Source: Falciphora oryzae
Taxonomy: Eukaryota; Ascomycota; Sordariomycetes; Magnaporthales; Magnaporthaceae
DNA length: 64,000 nucleotides
Direction: 5' to 3'
Assembly (NCBI GenBank): GCA_000733355.1
Contig: JNVV01000033.1
Location: 402,228 to 466,227, forward strand
The notes under the pieces are model-generated. The model made no database searches. It had not been told where the DNA came from and saw only the letters and a program-made list of their open reading frames with translations. The translations under genes were made by a program, and so were the position numbers. Positions 23,030 to 34,902 of this stretch are shown here, piece after piece. Position 1 is the first letter of the stretch, and every line of letters starts with the position of its first letter.

Positions 23030-23704
23030 CGGGCGGCGTTATGCAACTTTAGGAGTAACCTAAAGTGCTCAAACTTAGCTTTCGATAGTGCCTTAGTCAG
23101 GCCGTTTGCCGGCATTTCGGAGGTCTCGAGGTAAATAACTTCGAAAGACCCCTTTAAGTGCTTTTAACGCAGCCATATATTTTGGATATTAACGTGCCGG
23201 AATGCGGTTGCAATACGGGCGTTATTTTATACCACTAGTCGGATCGTCTGCTTATTATCGCAAAAAATCTTCCAAAGCTCGCTAAGCTCCAGCTACACGT
23301 TTCGGAAAAGTCTTTTTAGGGCCATGGTTTCTTTAGCCACCTTAGCGAGCGTTAAAAGCTCCGCTTCGGTGGTTGAAGTTGTCACGGTTGCCTGTTTTCC
23401 TGCTCTCCAATTAACTGGTCCTTCAAAAAGGAATATAACGTAGCCCTCTAAAAAGTGCCTTGTTTCGGGGTCGTTTGCAAAGGAAAAATCTCCCGCGATT
23501 TTCAAGTGCTCAATCTTTTGGCTCTGACCATACCTGATACCCAGGAACCTCGTTCCGTGCAGGTATCTGATCGTCTAGTCTGCAGCCTTGTGATGCGCAG
23601 GCGAGGGGTTAGTCAGGTGCTTAGAAAGCGCCGCAGCTGCGTGCGCAACGTCGGGTCTAACCATAATAGCCGTGTAAAGTATCGACCCTACTTTCTCCTA
23701 AAAG
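23030..23704 (-). pseudogene. Copia-A pol, end of reverse transcriptase plus RNase H
   Basis: The minus strand reads VGSILYTAIMVRPDVAHAAA, SKHLTNPSP, IRYLHGTRFLGIR, then FANDPETRHFLEGYVIFLFEGP, TVTTSTTEAELLTL and KETMALKRLF, and ends near 23030. These are the Copia RT tail and RNase H motifs, including the TSSTEAEL-type active-site block. Stop codons interrupt it. It is the downstream half of the pol cut by the Gypsy insertion; reading resumes correctly on the other side at 29648. Confidence 0.85.
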
Positions 23705-23709
23705 ATCAA

Positions 23710-23925
23710 TGTGACGCCCCAGGGCAGTTCACCGCACGCCGCAGGCATCCACGTGAGCACGCGTCACGAAATAGCTCGTGCGATAAAACGCCGCACCGCT
23801 TTTTCTACCGCATCGCGCCTTCGGCGCGCCGCGCCTTTCTTCCTTATTTCCTCCCCATAAAAAAGTCTTCAATCCATAGCATCAATTGCACCTAGCTGCG
23901 AAGCCTACGCTCCCTAATCGTAACA
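23710..23925 (+). repeat. Gypsy 5' LTR
   Basis: 216 bases matching 29427-29642 apart from scattered transitions. Contains a GGCGCGCC-rich core (about 23819-23833). The two LTRs differ in favour of A/T in the left copy. Confidence 0.93.
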
Positions 23926-24402
23926 CTACTTTTTTATTTCTATATCTCGCTGGCTGAGCGATCTATTAAATACAACACCACTTATTTCACCCCTTAGCTC
24001 CGTCGGACGTAAACGACGCAAAACCTCACGCGATAACACGACCCTATGCCCAAAAAAAAGGACTAAGGGTCGTCTACGAAAAAATCATCTCACCTAACAA
24101 AAAACGTATTAAAAAAACCTACCGAAGCTAACCCCGCGGTAAAAAATACGCCATCCCAACCTACAAACCCAAAAAACGACATCGAATCCGAAATTAAGGT
24201 TTTTTACGAGCCCGACGTCGCGCTCGCGAAACAAAAGACCAACCCCGATTACCCGCTCTAAAGCGCAAAAAAGCAATTACAACAAAAAAAAAACCAGGCG
24301 CCTAAATCAACAAACGAAAACCTGGTCGAAAATAACAACCTAAATACAACCATATCTAATCAAACCCCCTCCCCGCTTGCCTAACAGGCCGACGTAGCGG
24401 CG

Positions 24403-25443
24403 GTTATCGCCGCCGTTATGTCCCAACTCCGAACCCAAGGCGCTTCCATCTCCCGCCAATTTACCCCAGCCGAAAGCGTCTTTAAAGGCACAGCGTTCGT
24501 ACCTATTGGCGTAGCCGCCCTCCCAGCCTTCAAACCTTATAACGATAAAGGCGGCATAACAACCAAAAACCTAAACTACAACTCGAAAAATAAACGCACC
24601 GGAATAAAGCCTAGCGCCTTCAACGGCGACAAGGACGAATTTACCAGTTAGGTAATCCGTTTAGCCGACAAATTTATAGAAAACGACACCACCTTTAAAA
24701 ACGAGCGCAATCGTATAGCTGTAATCTATGCAAATACGACCGGAAATGCCAACTTCCTCCTCAAAACCCGATACAACCCCTCCTCTAAAAACCCGTTTGC
24801 TAACGCGTCAAAAATAGTAACTACGCTCGCCGCCGTTTATCACGACGCCCATCAACCCACTAAAGCTCGAGCCGAACTTAGCAAAATAATGTACGACCTA
24901 ACTGATAAATCCATAGACATCTACCAATTTATCGCAAAGATCAACGTGCTGGCCGACCGCGCTAACATTATTATAAAGGAACGCAAAAGTATTCTTTTTA
25001 AGCATATTCCCCCAAACTTCGATCCCCGCCTATTTAACGATGCCGAAAACCCTAACATCAGTTATAAGATATTTACCCGCAGCGTAACCGGCGCCGCCCT
25101 AGCCCATTATCGTACCCACTTAATTCGCAAAAAAAAACAAGCAAAAACCCCGGAAAAGAATGACAAACGTCGCGAACACCGTAGGCGCAAATTCCGTATT
25201 CCCGACGTGTTTAAAGATGAAGCCCCTAAAAAAGATACCGAGCTAGCCACGCCTAAAACGAACGGCGTTTGCTACGCTTGCGGCGGACAAAGTCATTTAG
25301 CTCAAAACTGCCAGGAAAAAAAAAAATCGCCGCAATTTTCCGCCGCTTCGAAACAAAAGAAGCATTGTTTAACGAGGAAAGCGACTCGAGCACTAGCGAA
25401 TCGATCTCATCGTACTCGGCATGCGAATCGAAAAACTAAATAA
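24403..25443 (+). pseudogene. Gypsy gag with zinc knuckle
   Basis: Open blocks include AFNGDKDEF near 24618, a capsid-like stretch (YDLTDKSIDIYQFIAKINVLA) from 24889 and a CCHC knuckle at about 25269 (CYACGGQSHLAQNC). In-frame stops sit where Trp is expected (for example TAG at 24651 just before VIRLADKF). Confidence 0.75.
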
Positions 25444-28400
25444 ACCGCCGGAAGTCTCCTCGGCGGTCCAAATGCCCAATATAGTTAAGATCGGTAATAA
25501 AAGTCAACCCTTTTTCCTTTTTAAAGCGCAGCTTTAACGCAGCGGTTTTAAAATCGATTTTAAAGCACTTTGTAACACTGAAGCCACAACCTACCTCCTT
25601 ATTAGCTACAAAGCAGCCGCTTTTGCTAAAAAGCACTTTAGAACCAAGGTCAAACGGCTATCTCAACCCATTGCCCTTTCCAATTTCAGTAATTTCCCAA
25701 TAACAAATGTAACCCACATCCTTATCGCTACTTTTAAAATAAACGGCCGCCGTTTCGTCGATTAAAAGTTTTAAATCGCAGATACTAGTTACGATATCTT
25801 TATAAAATTGCTCTAGCTAGCAAAAAGAAACCTTCTCCTCCGCTTATCGAAGCGGGAAATTATCTAGCCCGACGCTTTGCCTAACAATACTAAATTTTCC
25901 CCGGCTATTACCATTTCCCCGTCCAACGGTCGCCTCGACGCCGTAGCCCAACGTAATGCCCAACGGCGAAATCGCTTAATAAACCAGCAAATTAAAAAGG
26001 AACGTTAATCGCACCAAATTCAAACCATCCTCACCAACCCGGAACGGCAACGGCAACCTCGATCGCACCCCAAATCGGTAACCTTCTCCCTCCCCCCGCC
26101 GACGGAAATCCAAGCTCTCCAAACCCAAATTAAAAACGACCCCCGCTAAGAGAGGTGGAAATTTTTACCCTTTTTAAACGCCCCAATTCCCCTCAAAAGC
26201 CCCGAATCTACCGCTAAAATCCAGGCAATCTCGGTCAAGCCCTAGCAAACCTTTTCTAACCAGCCAATTCCCTTTCCCGTTGACGAGGATTATAAGTATA
26301 TTAAGCTCGTCCAAAACCTAATTCCCCCGGAAATTACTTATTTGGAAAGGTTCTTTTCCAAAAAAGCTTCCACCAAACTTCCACCAAATCGACCTAGGTA
26401 CGACGTAGTCCTCGAACTGGAAAAACCTTTAAAAAAATCGCCGCCTACCTACCGGACACCTTTCTCGATGCTCCCATTCGAAAAACAAACCACTAACGAA
26501 CTTTTCGCTTTCGGTTTTATTAAGCCCTATATAGCCGACAAACCTGCTCCAAACCTTTTCGTCCTAAAGCCACATTCGAACGAACGGCGTTTTTATCAAA
26601 ACTATCGCTAAGTGAACAAATTTCTTAAATCCCGCTTCGTCTTAGCACCTGACGTTAACGGCACGATTTCCAAATATAGCAAAGCCAAAAGACTGTTTAA
26701 AGTCGATATTATCCGCGCGTTTAACCGATTATTAATATCGGTAGAGTTACGGTATTTAACGGCTTTCCGGATACGCTAAAGAACATTTTAGTGGAAAGTC
26801 CTCCCCTTTGGACTTAAAATCGGCCCAGTTTGGTGGCAGGCGTTTATTAACGCCCAATTGAACGAGCTCCTAGACGTTTTCGCGAGCGCGTACGCTAACG
26901 ACGTCCTAATCTATTCGGAAGAGTCTGACGAGGCCACGCACTAAGCTTATATCGAAAAGGTTATTTACCGGTTAAACCAAGCCCACTTCCAAAAAGACAT
27001 TAAAAAGAGCCGGTTTAATACCATAACATTAAAATATTTAGGTCTAATTATCGAAATCGGCCAAAGCGTCCGGATAAACCCCACTAAAATAGCCGCTATT
27101 ACTAACTGGAAATTCGAGGACCTTACCAACAAATTTACGGTTAAATCCTTCCTCGAATTGTGCAACTACGTGCGAATATTTTATTACCACGCGAGCGACG
27201 GTGCCAAACCCTTAACACGTTTCCTCAAAAAAAACGCCACTTTCGAAATGGGGCCTAAACAAAAAAGCGCCTTTAAAAAAATAAAAAAGCTAGCTACCAA
27301 AGCCCCGGTCCTAGCGTTTTTTACCCCGGGATTTCCGACACGAGTCGAAGCCGACGCGTTACGTAACGCTACAAAAGGAGTTATTTAGCAACAACAAAAA
27401 GACGGGATCTAGAAACCAGTAGGTTACTTTAGCAAAACCATATTTCCAGTTGAACGAACGTACCCAATCCAAGATCGAAAACTCCTCGCCGTCATTTAAA
27501 CGCTTAAACACTTCGAAACTGAATTGTGGGGATCGAAAATCACCATCGTTACGAATTACCAAACCTTCGTTCATTTTATAACCAAACAAAAGCTCGGTAT
27601 CCGCTAAATAAAATGGAGCACGTATTTCGCTGATTTCGACTACTAGTTCCAATACCGCCGAGGCTAGAAAAATGTCGTTACCGATACCCTGTCCCGGAAA
27701 ACGGTCGAATCGCCCACGGTTAAAGCTCGAAAGGCAGAGGAGCGTTTCCTCACGCTCGTTCCCCCTAAAAGAGTTTTAAATCCAGCCCTAAAGATGCTTA
27801 AAACTGTTCCGGCCTAAATCCAAACAATCACCTCAACGACTTAAAATATCCACGGAGCCGACCTCGCTGAACTCGTGCGACTCGAAAACACTCGGCAAAG
27901 TTTAGGTCACCAAAAAGGCCGACTTGTAGTACCGCCCTTAACGACAAACGGAAAGATTGCTCTTCGCACCGCGCTCATCCGCGAAGCCCACGCCCCCCCG
28001 ATCTTCGCCCACGGCGGTTAGAACAAGACTATCCGCTTCCTTAAAAGGGACTATTTTTAAAAAGGTATAAATAAAAACGTCCGCCGATATATCAACAATT
28101 GCCACGAATGCTACCGTAACAAGTCCAAGTATGATAAGACACCTGGCTTGTTGCATCCACTACCCGTCCCTAAAATCGTTTAAGAACAAATCGCTATCAA
28201 TAGCAAGGATATGCCGAAAAACGACCACGGCTACGACTACGTTTAGGTCTTCGTTTGCAAATTTAGTAGAATTAAATGCACGCTTCCAAACTACAAAACC
28301 GATACCGCCGAAGTCCTCGCGATACGGTACTACCGGCAGTTGTACCGTATTTTAGGTTACCCCTCCGTCTGGCTATCAGACAACGCAAATCCTTTTATTT

Positions 28401-29380
28401 CTAAGTTCCTCGCTAAACTTAACAAACTTACAAGCACGAAACACCGTTACGGCAGCGCCCTTTATCCGCAAACTCAAAGCGCAATTAAAATTACTAATGC
28501 TGAATTGGACCAACAGTTACGGTTTTACGTGGATAAGTACTAAAGGCAGTGGAGCGTGCATTTTCCCGCCCTTAATTTTGCCCATAACGCCGTATGGTAC
28601 TCGTTTTTAGGCATAGCCCCTCTAAAGGTCCTACTAGGCTACGAACCCCGGAATCCGCTATTTTAAAAACTGCCTCCAACCGACGTTAAAAACGAACGAT
28701 AGCAAAAAGCCCTAAAGCTAATAAACCAAACCAAAGCCGTGCAAGATCTAGCTCATAACAACGCATTGGCCGCGCAAAAGGCCCAAAAGATCCAGGCCAA
28801 CAAAAAGCGACGCCCGGTAAACTTCAAAGTCGGCGACTCGGTATTTGTTCGGAAAAAAGGTTTCATAACTACAGCGCTTACAACCCGCTTAAACTCTCAA
28901 TACGCCGGCCCATAAAAAGTGTTAAAAAAACGAAGCCACAATTTCGTCCTCAAAATGCCACCGGGATATAAAAGCTCGAATCTCTTCCACGTAAATCGAT
29001 TTCGCAAATCTCCGAACGACCCGCTGCCGCAATAGCATCAAAAGCCGGAGCCCCCAAAGGACATCAACGGCGAGCCAAAATAGGAAATCGACAGGGTATT
29101 AGCATCCCGGGTCACCGGTAAAGCAAAAAAACTGCAATACCAGGTTAGCTGGAAAGGATGCGACTTTGACGACGAATGGTATTTGGCAAAGAATTTTAAA
29201 AACGCTACCACCGCGTTAGAAACGTTCCACTTAACATACCCAAAGGCCGCAGGACCGCCGGTTAACCTGCAAGACTGGATTAAAGCGGCAGCAAAGGACG
29301 TGCATCCGGAGGATCGGGATAATGACAACGTAGCAAAGCATGCGGGAGTAACAAAAAAGAGGCCAATACGACACAGATAA
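25444..29380 (+). pseudogene. Gypsy pol: RT, RNase H, integrase, chromodomain
   Basis: Recognisable parts, all with stops or frame breaks: RT from about 26300 (YRTPFSMLPFEK, ELFAFGFIKPY, then YANDVLIYSEE at about 26890, the YxDD catalytic block altered to YAND). RNase H is at about 27250-27700 (PVLAFFTPGFPTRVEADA; VGYFSKT; YPIQDRKLLA). The integrase zinc finger and core are at about 27960-28650 (REAHAPPIFAHGG; NCHECYR; WLSDNANPF). A chromodomain follows at about 29080-29250 (IDRVLASRV, QYQVSWKGCDF, WYLAKNF). The chromodomain would direct integration to heterochromatin in intact relatives. Stops mostly replace Trp/Gln codons, the RIP pattern. Confidence 0.82.
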
Positions 29381-29426
29381 AGCCTCGAGCACCGCGTACG
29401 CGATACTCGGGCTTGAGAAGGGGTAG

Positions 29427-29642
29427 TGTGACGCCCTAGGGCAGTTCACCGCACGCCGCAGGCATCCACGTGAGCACGCGTTACGAAATGGCTCGTGCGA
29501 TGAGACGCCGCACCGCTTTTTTTACCGCATCGCGCCTTCGGCGCGCCGCGCCTTTCTTCCTTGTTTCCTCCCCATAGAAGAGTTTTCAGTCCATAGCATC
29601 AATTGCACCTGGCTGCGAAGCTTACGCTCCCTGATCGTGATA
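29427..29642 (+). repeat. Gypsy 3' LTR
   Basis: Second 216-base LTR; TGTGACG start, ends ATA where the 5' LTR has ACA. Followed by ATCAG, the target-site duplicate. Confidence 0.93.
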
Positions 29643-29647
29643 ATCAG

Positions 29648-30620
29648 TACCTCCTGTGCAGTAGCCGTGCCTGAGTGCTTCGTAAGCTCTTTAACGGGGA
29701 TCGGGATGTTTGGGAAAACTGCCTTGTCATTAAGGTTAAAGCGGTGGGCGATCTTTTCGATATAGGAGTTGTGCAATAGGGTAATTGTACGATTTTCCCT
29801 GTTTTTGACGATCCTTATGCCTAAAAACCACTCCAGTGGTCCTTTTCGCATTTCGTATTTGTCGCGGAGTCCTTTTAAAACGTGCTATGCTTTGCCCGCA
29901 TGCTTTTTACGGTAAAAAAGCACGATATCGTTAATATAAAAGAGTAGGAAAACTTGGCGTACTTCGTCCATAAACAGGCAGGGCTCGTCTGCAACCGCTT
30001 TTAAGCCAAGCTCCCTAAAGGTTGCTGCCAACTTTCGATACTAAAGTAAAGGAGAGTCTCGCATCCCGTAAAAGGCCTTTTAAAAGCGTGCCACGTAGCC
30101 TGGCTTCGCAAAGCCAGGTGGAAGGTTGACGTAAACTGGCTGGTGGTTTGTACCGAGCTTTGCGTACAAGAACGCGTTGCTTACGTCCATTTGGTGCGCT
30201 TCCAGGTCGAAAAAAGCTATAATCGCCATCATAATCCGGAACGTTCGAGCAGCGAGTGTTGCGGCGTAGGTGTTTTATAGCGAGTTAACCGGTTGTTGGT
30301 CGCCCCTAACCACTGCCCTCGCTTTGAACTTCTTGAGGTACCCGTTTTCGTTAAACTTGTAAGCGAATACCCATTTGATATCAAGCGCCCTGTTAAAGGC
30401 TTCAGCACGCGGTAGTTCAGCCCAAATGCCTCTTTTTATAAACCCCGTCACTTTTGCCAAAGCGGCTTTTTTGAACTGGGGTCCCAACGGGTGCTTATTA
30501 AGCTCCTTCCAGGACTTGGGGACGCTTTATAAAGCATTTCGGTATATCCTTTTGCCTACCTGGTACTTGAGCCTGTCTGCCGTTTTCAGGGTCATAGCCG
30601 CAACGACTTCGTAAAGGGGA
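29648..30620 (-). pseudogene. Copia-A reverse transcriptase, upstream part
   Basis: The minus strand reads LGPQFKKAALAKVTGFIKRGIW, ALDIKWVFAYKFNENGYLKKF, KARAVVRGDQQ, and later PLEWFLGIRIVKNRENRTITL, LHNSYIEKIAHRFNL. These are standard Copia RT motifs (start of the RVT_2 domain, and the GPLxxFLGIxI block). Several stops and a broken stretch at 29880-30270 make it non-functional. The frame stops at the Gypsy target site. Confidence 0.85.
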
Positions 30621-30639
30621 CGGTAGCTTTTAAAGCTCT

Positions 30640-31513
30640 CTGTTATCGCTTTCTGGTAATTAAGCAAATACGTGCAAAAAAAATCGTCCCACCGCTATTT
30701 AAGTGATCTCCCTTTAAAGGGTTGTTCCGTTGGCTCCTTGCTTTGTAACGTGGCGAACACGTAGTTGATAAGGTTCCTCTGCTGATTGGCCTTCCTTTTT
30801 AAGGATCGTTTTTCCCTTAGCCTTTGCCTCCTCGCCGCCCTCAAATCCCTAGCAAACTGCTAAGCGGTTGGCATTTGAGGAGCAGGTGGTGCTTGCGCCG
30901 GTGTTTGTGGAACACTCGTTAACTGTTGCGGCGCAGGTAAAAAGGGCCGTTATTAATCCTTTTTAATTGGTTAACTGTTGGTTTTAACCACGATCGTATC
31001 TCGGATTTCCGGGCCGTTATCGGGCTCCGGAGTGCTTTGTTATTGTTCCCGCGCATCCGAATATCGTAAGGGAAAGCGCGTTATAAGTAGCGAACGCTAA
31101 CGCCCCTTTAGCGGCTCATCCTTTTCACCCCCCAAACCTGTAGGGCTGTTACCCCCTACTTTGCTGGGGCCGCTGTTAAAGCCATTATCTAACTCCCAAC
31201 TGCGCACCGGCTCCTCTGCTTGGCTGCCTTCTAAAGCATCTGGAGTCGGGATTTTTTACGCGGCTTGACGTCGCACGTCTACGGCGTCTTCCGCGTCTTT
31301 CTGGGCCAGTTTTACAACCTGCTCTTCAGGAGGTTGGTCGTCGACGATCTCTTTTAGCGCCTGCACCCCCGAATTTTAACCCGAATGTTCGGTTGCGGTG
31401 ATGGGTGCTTCCGGAACTTCTGGCGTCAAAAGTCCGAGTGCATCTGCAAGTCCTTCTCGGGATTGGAAAGGCTCCTCCTGCTCATCCATTGCCAAAAGCA
31501 TATCGTATACTTC
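30640..31513 (-). pseudogene. Copia-A integrase-to-RT linker
   Basis: Pro/Glu/Ser-rich sequence with many stops in all frames, in the position where Copia polyproteins carry a low-complexity linker between integrase and reverse transcriptase. No domain is visible. Confidence 0.5.
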
Positions 31514-32560
31514 CTAGGCGACAGGAGGCTCTTTTCCCATCCCTAAGAAGAAGGTTCCTTCATTAAAACGCACGTCGCGGGACACTATAATGCGTGCTTT
31601 GCTTGGTACCCAGATCCTATAAATGTGCGAGGCCTTGTAGCCCACTAAGTATCCGATGTGCCCGCGCGGTTGTACTTTAAACTCGGTGCGCTTGTTGTCT
31701 TTAGCTCTTTCCGGGTTAAGCACGTAAGCTCGACAGCCGTAAGCATAGATCCCGTCCCAGTCCGGGCGCAGATCCGTCTCTAGCCCCTTAACGAGCTCCG
31801 GGGTGTAGTGACGGAAGTACCCCCTAAACCAGGCGAGTATAACCTCGTTAGGCGAACGCATCCCTTTCGAAAACGAAGGGCTTATGTTTTTGAGCCAGAT
31901 GGCTGCGTGTACGGCCTCCGGCCAGAGATTTTCGGGAAGGTTGGCGCCTTGCCGCATGCGTATCGAGCGAGTGATAACGTCCTGTCCTGCGCGCTCTATT
32001 TTGCTATTGGGTTCGTAAGTATCCGGCGGTGGGTTCTCCAGCTCGATACCCATGGATTCGCACCACCTTTAATACCATGTTTTCCCTTTGTGCGCGATCA
32101 GGGTTGGCTCGTTATTATGCCGGAAAATGGCGACCCTTAAACCGTACTAACGGGCGACCCAGGCTTCCCAGTTAATCAGCAAGGGCGTAAGTTCATCAGC
32201 ACTCTTGCCGGACATCGTATGCCCCCAAAGCTTGCCACTAAAGTCGTTTTCTAGTAGTAGAAGGACCTTTTGCTTATTTCCGCTGGATGGAAAATGGAAC
32301 AGGTCCAGCCAAACCCTCCAAAAGGGCCTGGGGGCCGGGTCCATCCGGCGTCGAGAAATGACCGCTTTGGCATGCGTTATTGCGCAGTCCTCGCACTCGA
32401 TCTGCCGTATCCCTTTGATCCGTACGTTCCGAGCGCTCCAAACCATGGCCTCGAGTGCTTATTAACCTAGATGCCCACTTCGTAAGTGCCACAGGTGTGC
32501 CGTATCTTCCCTAGGCTTGCTGAAATCGATGCTAGGGCGCCAGGTCGGATTGTCGCGCAC
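31514..32560 (-). pseudogene. Copia-A integrase
   Basis: The minus strand has the end of the zinc-binding HHCC domain (LWHLRSGH region, then CEDCAITHAKAVISRR) and the catalytic core (WLDLFHFPSSGNK, LENDFSGKLWGH). The distal part includes IERAGQDVITRSIRMRQGANLPENLW, then GHIGYLVGYKASHIYRIW and IIVSRDVRFNE. These are characteristic of fungal Copia integrases. Stops at about 32060-32150 split it. Confidence 0.85.
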
Positions 32561-32599
32561 TCGCCGAAAGTACTTGCTGCGTATGGCCATCACAAGCTC

Positions 32600-34255
32600 T
32601 AGGGGGAACTATTCGAGTGCTTTTAAAACACGGCTATAAAAGGAAAAGTGCTTGTATTCGAAGAAAATAACATTGTTTTTGCGTTCCAATTGCCTAACGA
32701 AAAGGCTCGAATTCAGGGGCCCCATGCGGAAAGTGCAATCTAGGCCACAGAACCACACGCCTGCAGCCATAAACCTTGCCTCGGAAATGATATTGATATA
32801 AAAGCCATCCACAAATGCGACGTTGTTAAGCACCAGGTCCTTGTCGCCGAAAAGTGATCCTTTGAAAGTGCGCTTCCCCCTGCCCAATATCGGGAGCGTT
32901 TGGGTACCGCACTCCACGGTCTCGCTGCCGTCGCTCGGTACAAAAGATCCTGGGTCCAGCTTATCGATGGAGTTAACCAGATGCACTGCACCGCAGTTAT
33001 CCAAAAGCGTGCTATACCAGTGCGCGTTACGCACCGGGCTGATCGTTGAGTACACCGCATTCGCGTTGCCAATGTTCTCGAAAATTGCCGCGTTGATATG
33101 GCTCGGCTTGGGCTGGTTTTAGTTGCTTCCTGAACTCTGCTGCTGCTTCCCCCAATCGGAATTAGCGAAGCGATTAATCCCTAACAGGGTCTTCTTGAAG
33201 CCTTTCCACTGTAGCTTCTCAAATTCCTCTTTGATCGCCTTAACCTCTTGCTCGGTAGGGGGCTTGCCGCGTATCGCCGATCCTGTAAGGGCGTGCTGTA
33301 TAGTCCAACACCATTCTGGCTTCCATGGGTGATTTTTGTGGCTAGCCGGGCAGTTGTATATCTTGCTGTTATTCCTTTAAGATTTTTCGTTGCGTTAGGA
33401 GCTTTCGTTCCTTTGCTTCGAGTGCTTGTTAATGGATGCCGAGCTTCCGCCCAAAGTGGCATAAACCGGGTTTTTTTTGCCCCCGATTTTCCGTATGGAG
33501 TTTCGGTATTGGAGTGAGCCGAATTGGTTAACTAGGGTTTTAAAAGTGTTGTTGCTAGCACCGATTGCAAGGTCTTCGGCATGGCGCTTAGCCCAAAAGG
33601 CTTGGAAGCGTTCCACGGCGTCCAAAAACTTTAAGGCGCCGTTGGCACCTATGATCTGAGGGATCTGGTGGATTTGGGCCTGCCCGAACGCGAGGCGGAA
33701 TTTAACGAACCATTTGTTGGTATCCGTCGTGCTTTTCGCTTTTTTAAGGGCGTTATTGTACTACGTAATCACCTAGTCGTTTGAAAGCGTTGCATTGGGA
33801 GCGAGCAATAGCTGCAAGCATCTGACTATTCCTTTAAAAAAGGCCCACCCTTTAATATTCGCCTTTTGCATGGCCTCGGTAAAAACGGAGCGGTCGATAG
33901 AGGTAAACACCCATTTGGTAAATGCTATAAGCTGTTTATCGGAAACGCTCGCCTTATTGCTGGTTTTTTATATTTGTTGCGCATCTATAAGGCGTTTGTT
34001 AAGCTTATTTTAAGTGGCGAAAACCGGATTTTTTGGCTCGGGATGAGGCTTTCCAGCCTTTTGTCCTTCCTTATCCCAGTTTTTAATGCGCTGGTTTTTT
34101 TCGTTTTGGGTAAGCTTTTTCCAAACGAGCAGTCGTATTTTGTATGCTTTGAGCGTGTTATCTTTGTCCTCCCGTTGGATTTGTTCTAAAGTGGGAGGGT
34201 CAGAGTACGTTTGCTCGATATCTGGCTGCAAGTTAGGGTTAACTTTATGCTAGAT
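32600..34255 (-). pseudogene. Copia-A gag and protease region
   Basis: The minus strand has a gag-like helical start (MQPDIEQTYSDPPTLEQIQ, KLTQNEKNQRIKNWDKE at 34231-34010). A zinc-knuckle-like CPICNNKHPWKPEWCW segment lies at about 33300. A protease region follows with WYSTLLDNCGAVHLVNSIDKL (about 33015), where the catalytic D-S/T-G has become D-N-C-G. Stops are frequent upstream. Assignment rests on order and motifs. Confidence 0.7.
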
Positions 34256-34637
34256 AGCGAGCATTTGGGCGTTTTGCCGGAAGACCGTAAACTATGTGTG
34301 CCATTGGTGCTTATCCTGCAAAATCCCCGTAGGAAGCAGACTCGCATCGTTGTTTGATATGGTGGGTGCTTCTAACGCATTGGAGACGTTTTAGGGAGTG
34401 CTTGGGGAACGCCGGGGTTTTGGTGGGGGCGATATGGGCTAATAGTGGAGGTCCGAAAAGGAGGTGGCGATAGCTTCAATGTTTGTAATCGGTAGGCTCG
34501 TAAGCGTGAAATGGGTGTTCTACACGGGCTAGCCGCGCATTGGTGAAGGTCTTTGTGTATTTAATGAAGGTAAGTAAGCGGAGGTAGAAGGGGCAACTGC
34601 AATACAGCATCTAAAATGCGAAAAAAGGGGTTCAAAA

Positions 34638-34652
34638 CGCCGGGCTTATAAC
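34638..34652 (-). promoter_or_regulatory. Copia-A primer-binding site (half-tRNA initiator-Met type)
   Basis: Immediately after the 5' LTR on the minus strand the sequence is GTTATAAGCCCGGCG. It is almost complementary to the anticodon stem-loop of initiator methionine tRNA (CTGGGCTCATAAC in fungi), with one G-to-A change. Copia elements are known to prime from an internal initiator-tRNA fragment rather than the tRNA 3' end. Its position fixes the LTR boundary. Confidence 0.7.
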
Positions 34653-34902
34653 TATTGCAAAGTAGAGGGTATGTAGTAGAAGGATTGTTTTGATTTCTAC
34701 CTTTAAGGAACTAATAGGAAAGCGCCCGAGGGTTTACGACCCTCGGGGTCTTTATACATAAGTGCGCAGTAGGAGTGGAGAGTCCCTCTCGGCGTCGCCG
34801 AGTGCTCTGTAACCGCTTATTGAGCATCTGCGACGCCGACGAGGGTGGTGATGCAGACCCCCGGCCGTGCCGGCCGGGGACCTCCCTTGATCCTTTGCGA
34901 CA
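34653..34902 (-). repeat. Copia-A 5' LTR
   Basis: 250 bases, the partner of 20621-20870, followed on the + strand by the AGGAA duplicate at 34903-34907. Confidence 0.95.

Larger units (their letters stand above)
23710..29642 (+). mobile_element. Nested Gypsy retrotransposon (chromovirus type), RIP-damaged
   Basis: LTRs of 216 bases (23710-23925 and 29427-29642) begin TGTGACG and end ACA in the left copy and ATA in the right. The 5-base flanks are ATCAA (23705-23709) and ATCAG (29643-29647), one transition apart. Gene order on the + strand is gag with a CCHC knuckle, RT, RNase H, integrase and a C-terminal chromodomain, so Ty3/Gypsy of the chromovirus clade. The element is 5,933 bases and sits in Copia-A RT codons, in the opposite orientation. 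Confidence 0.92.
20621..34902 (-). mobile_element. Copia-A: complete 14.3-kb Copia retrotransposon with a nested Gypsy and an antisense gene
   Basis: Two 250-base LTRs (20621-20870 and 34653-34902) differ at a handful of transition sites. They are flanked by the same 5 bases, AGGAA (20616-20620 and 34903-34907). Coding order on the minus strand is gag, protease, integrase, reverse transcriptase, RNase H, which is the Copia order. On the minus strand the LTR starts TGTCGC and ends GCAATA. The primer-binding site starts immediately after it (34652-34638), and a short G-rich tract GGGGGGTG precedes the 3' LTR. About 5.9 kb of the length is a nested Gypsy. Coding frames carry many stops of RIP type. 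Between RNase H and the 3' LTR lies an extra gene on the + strand. Confidence 0.93.
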
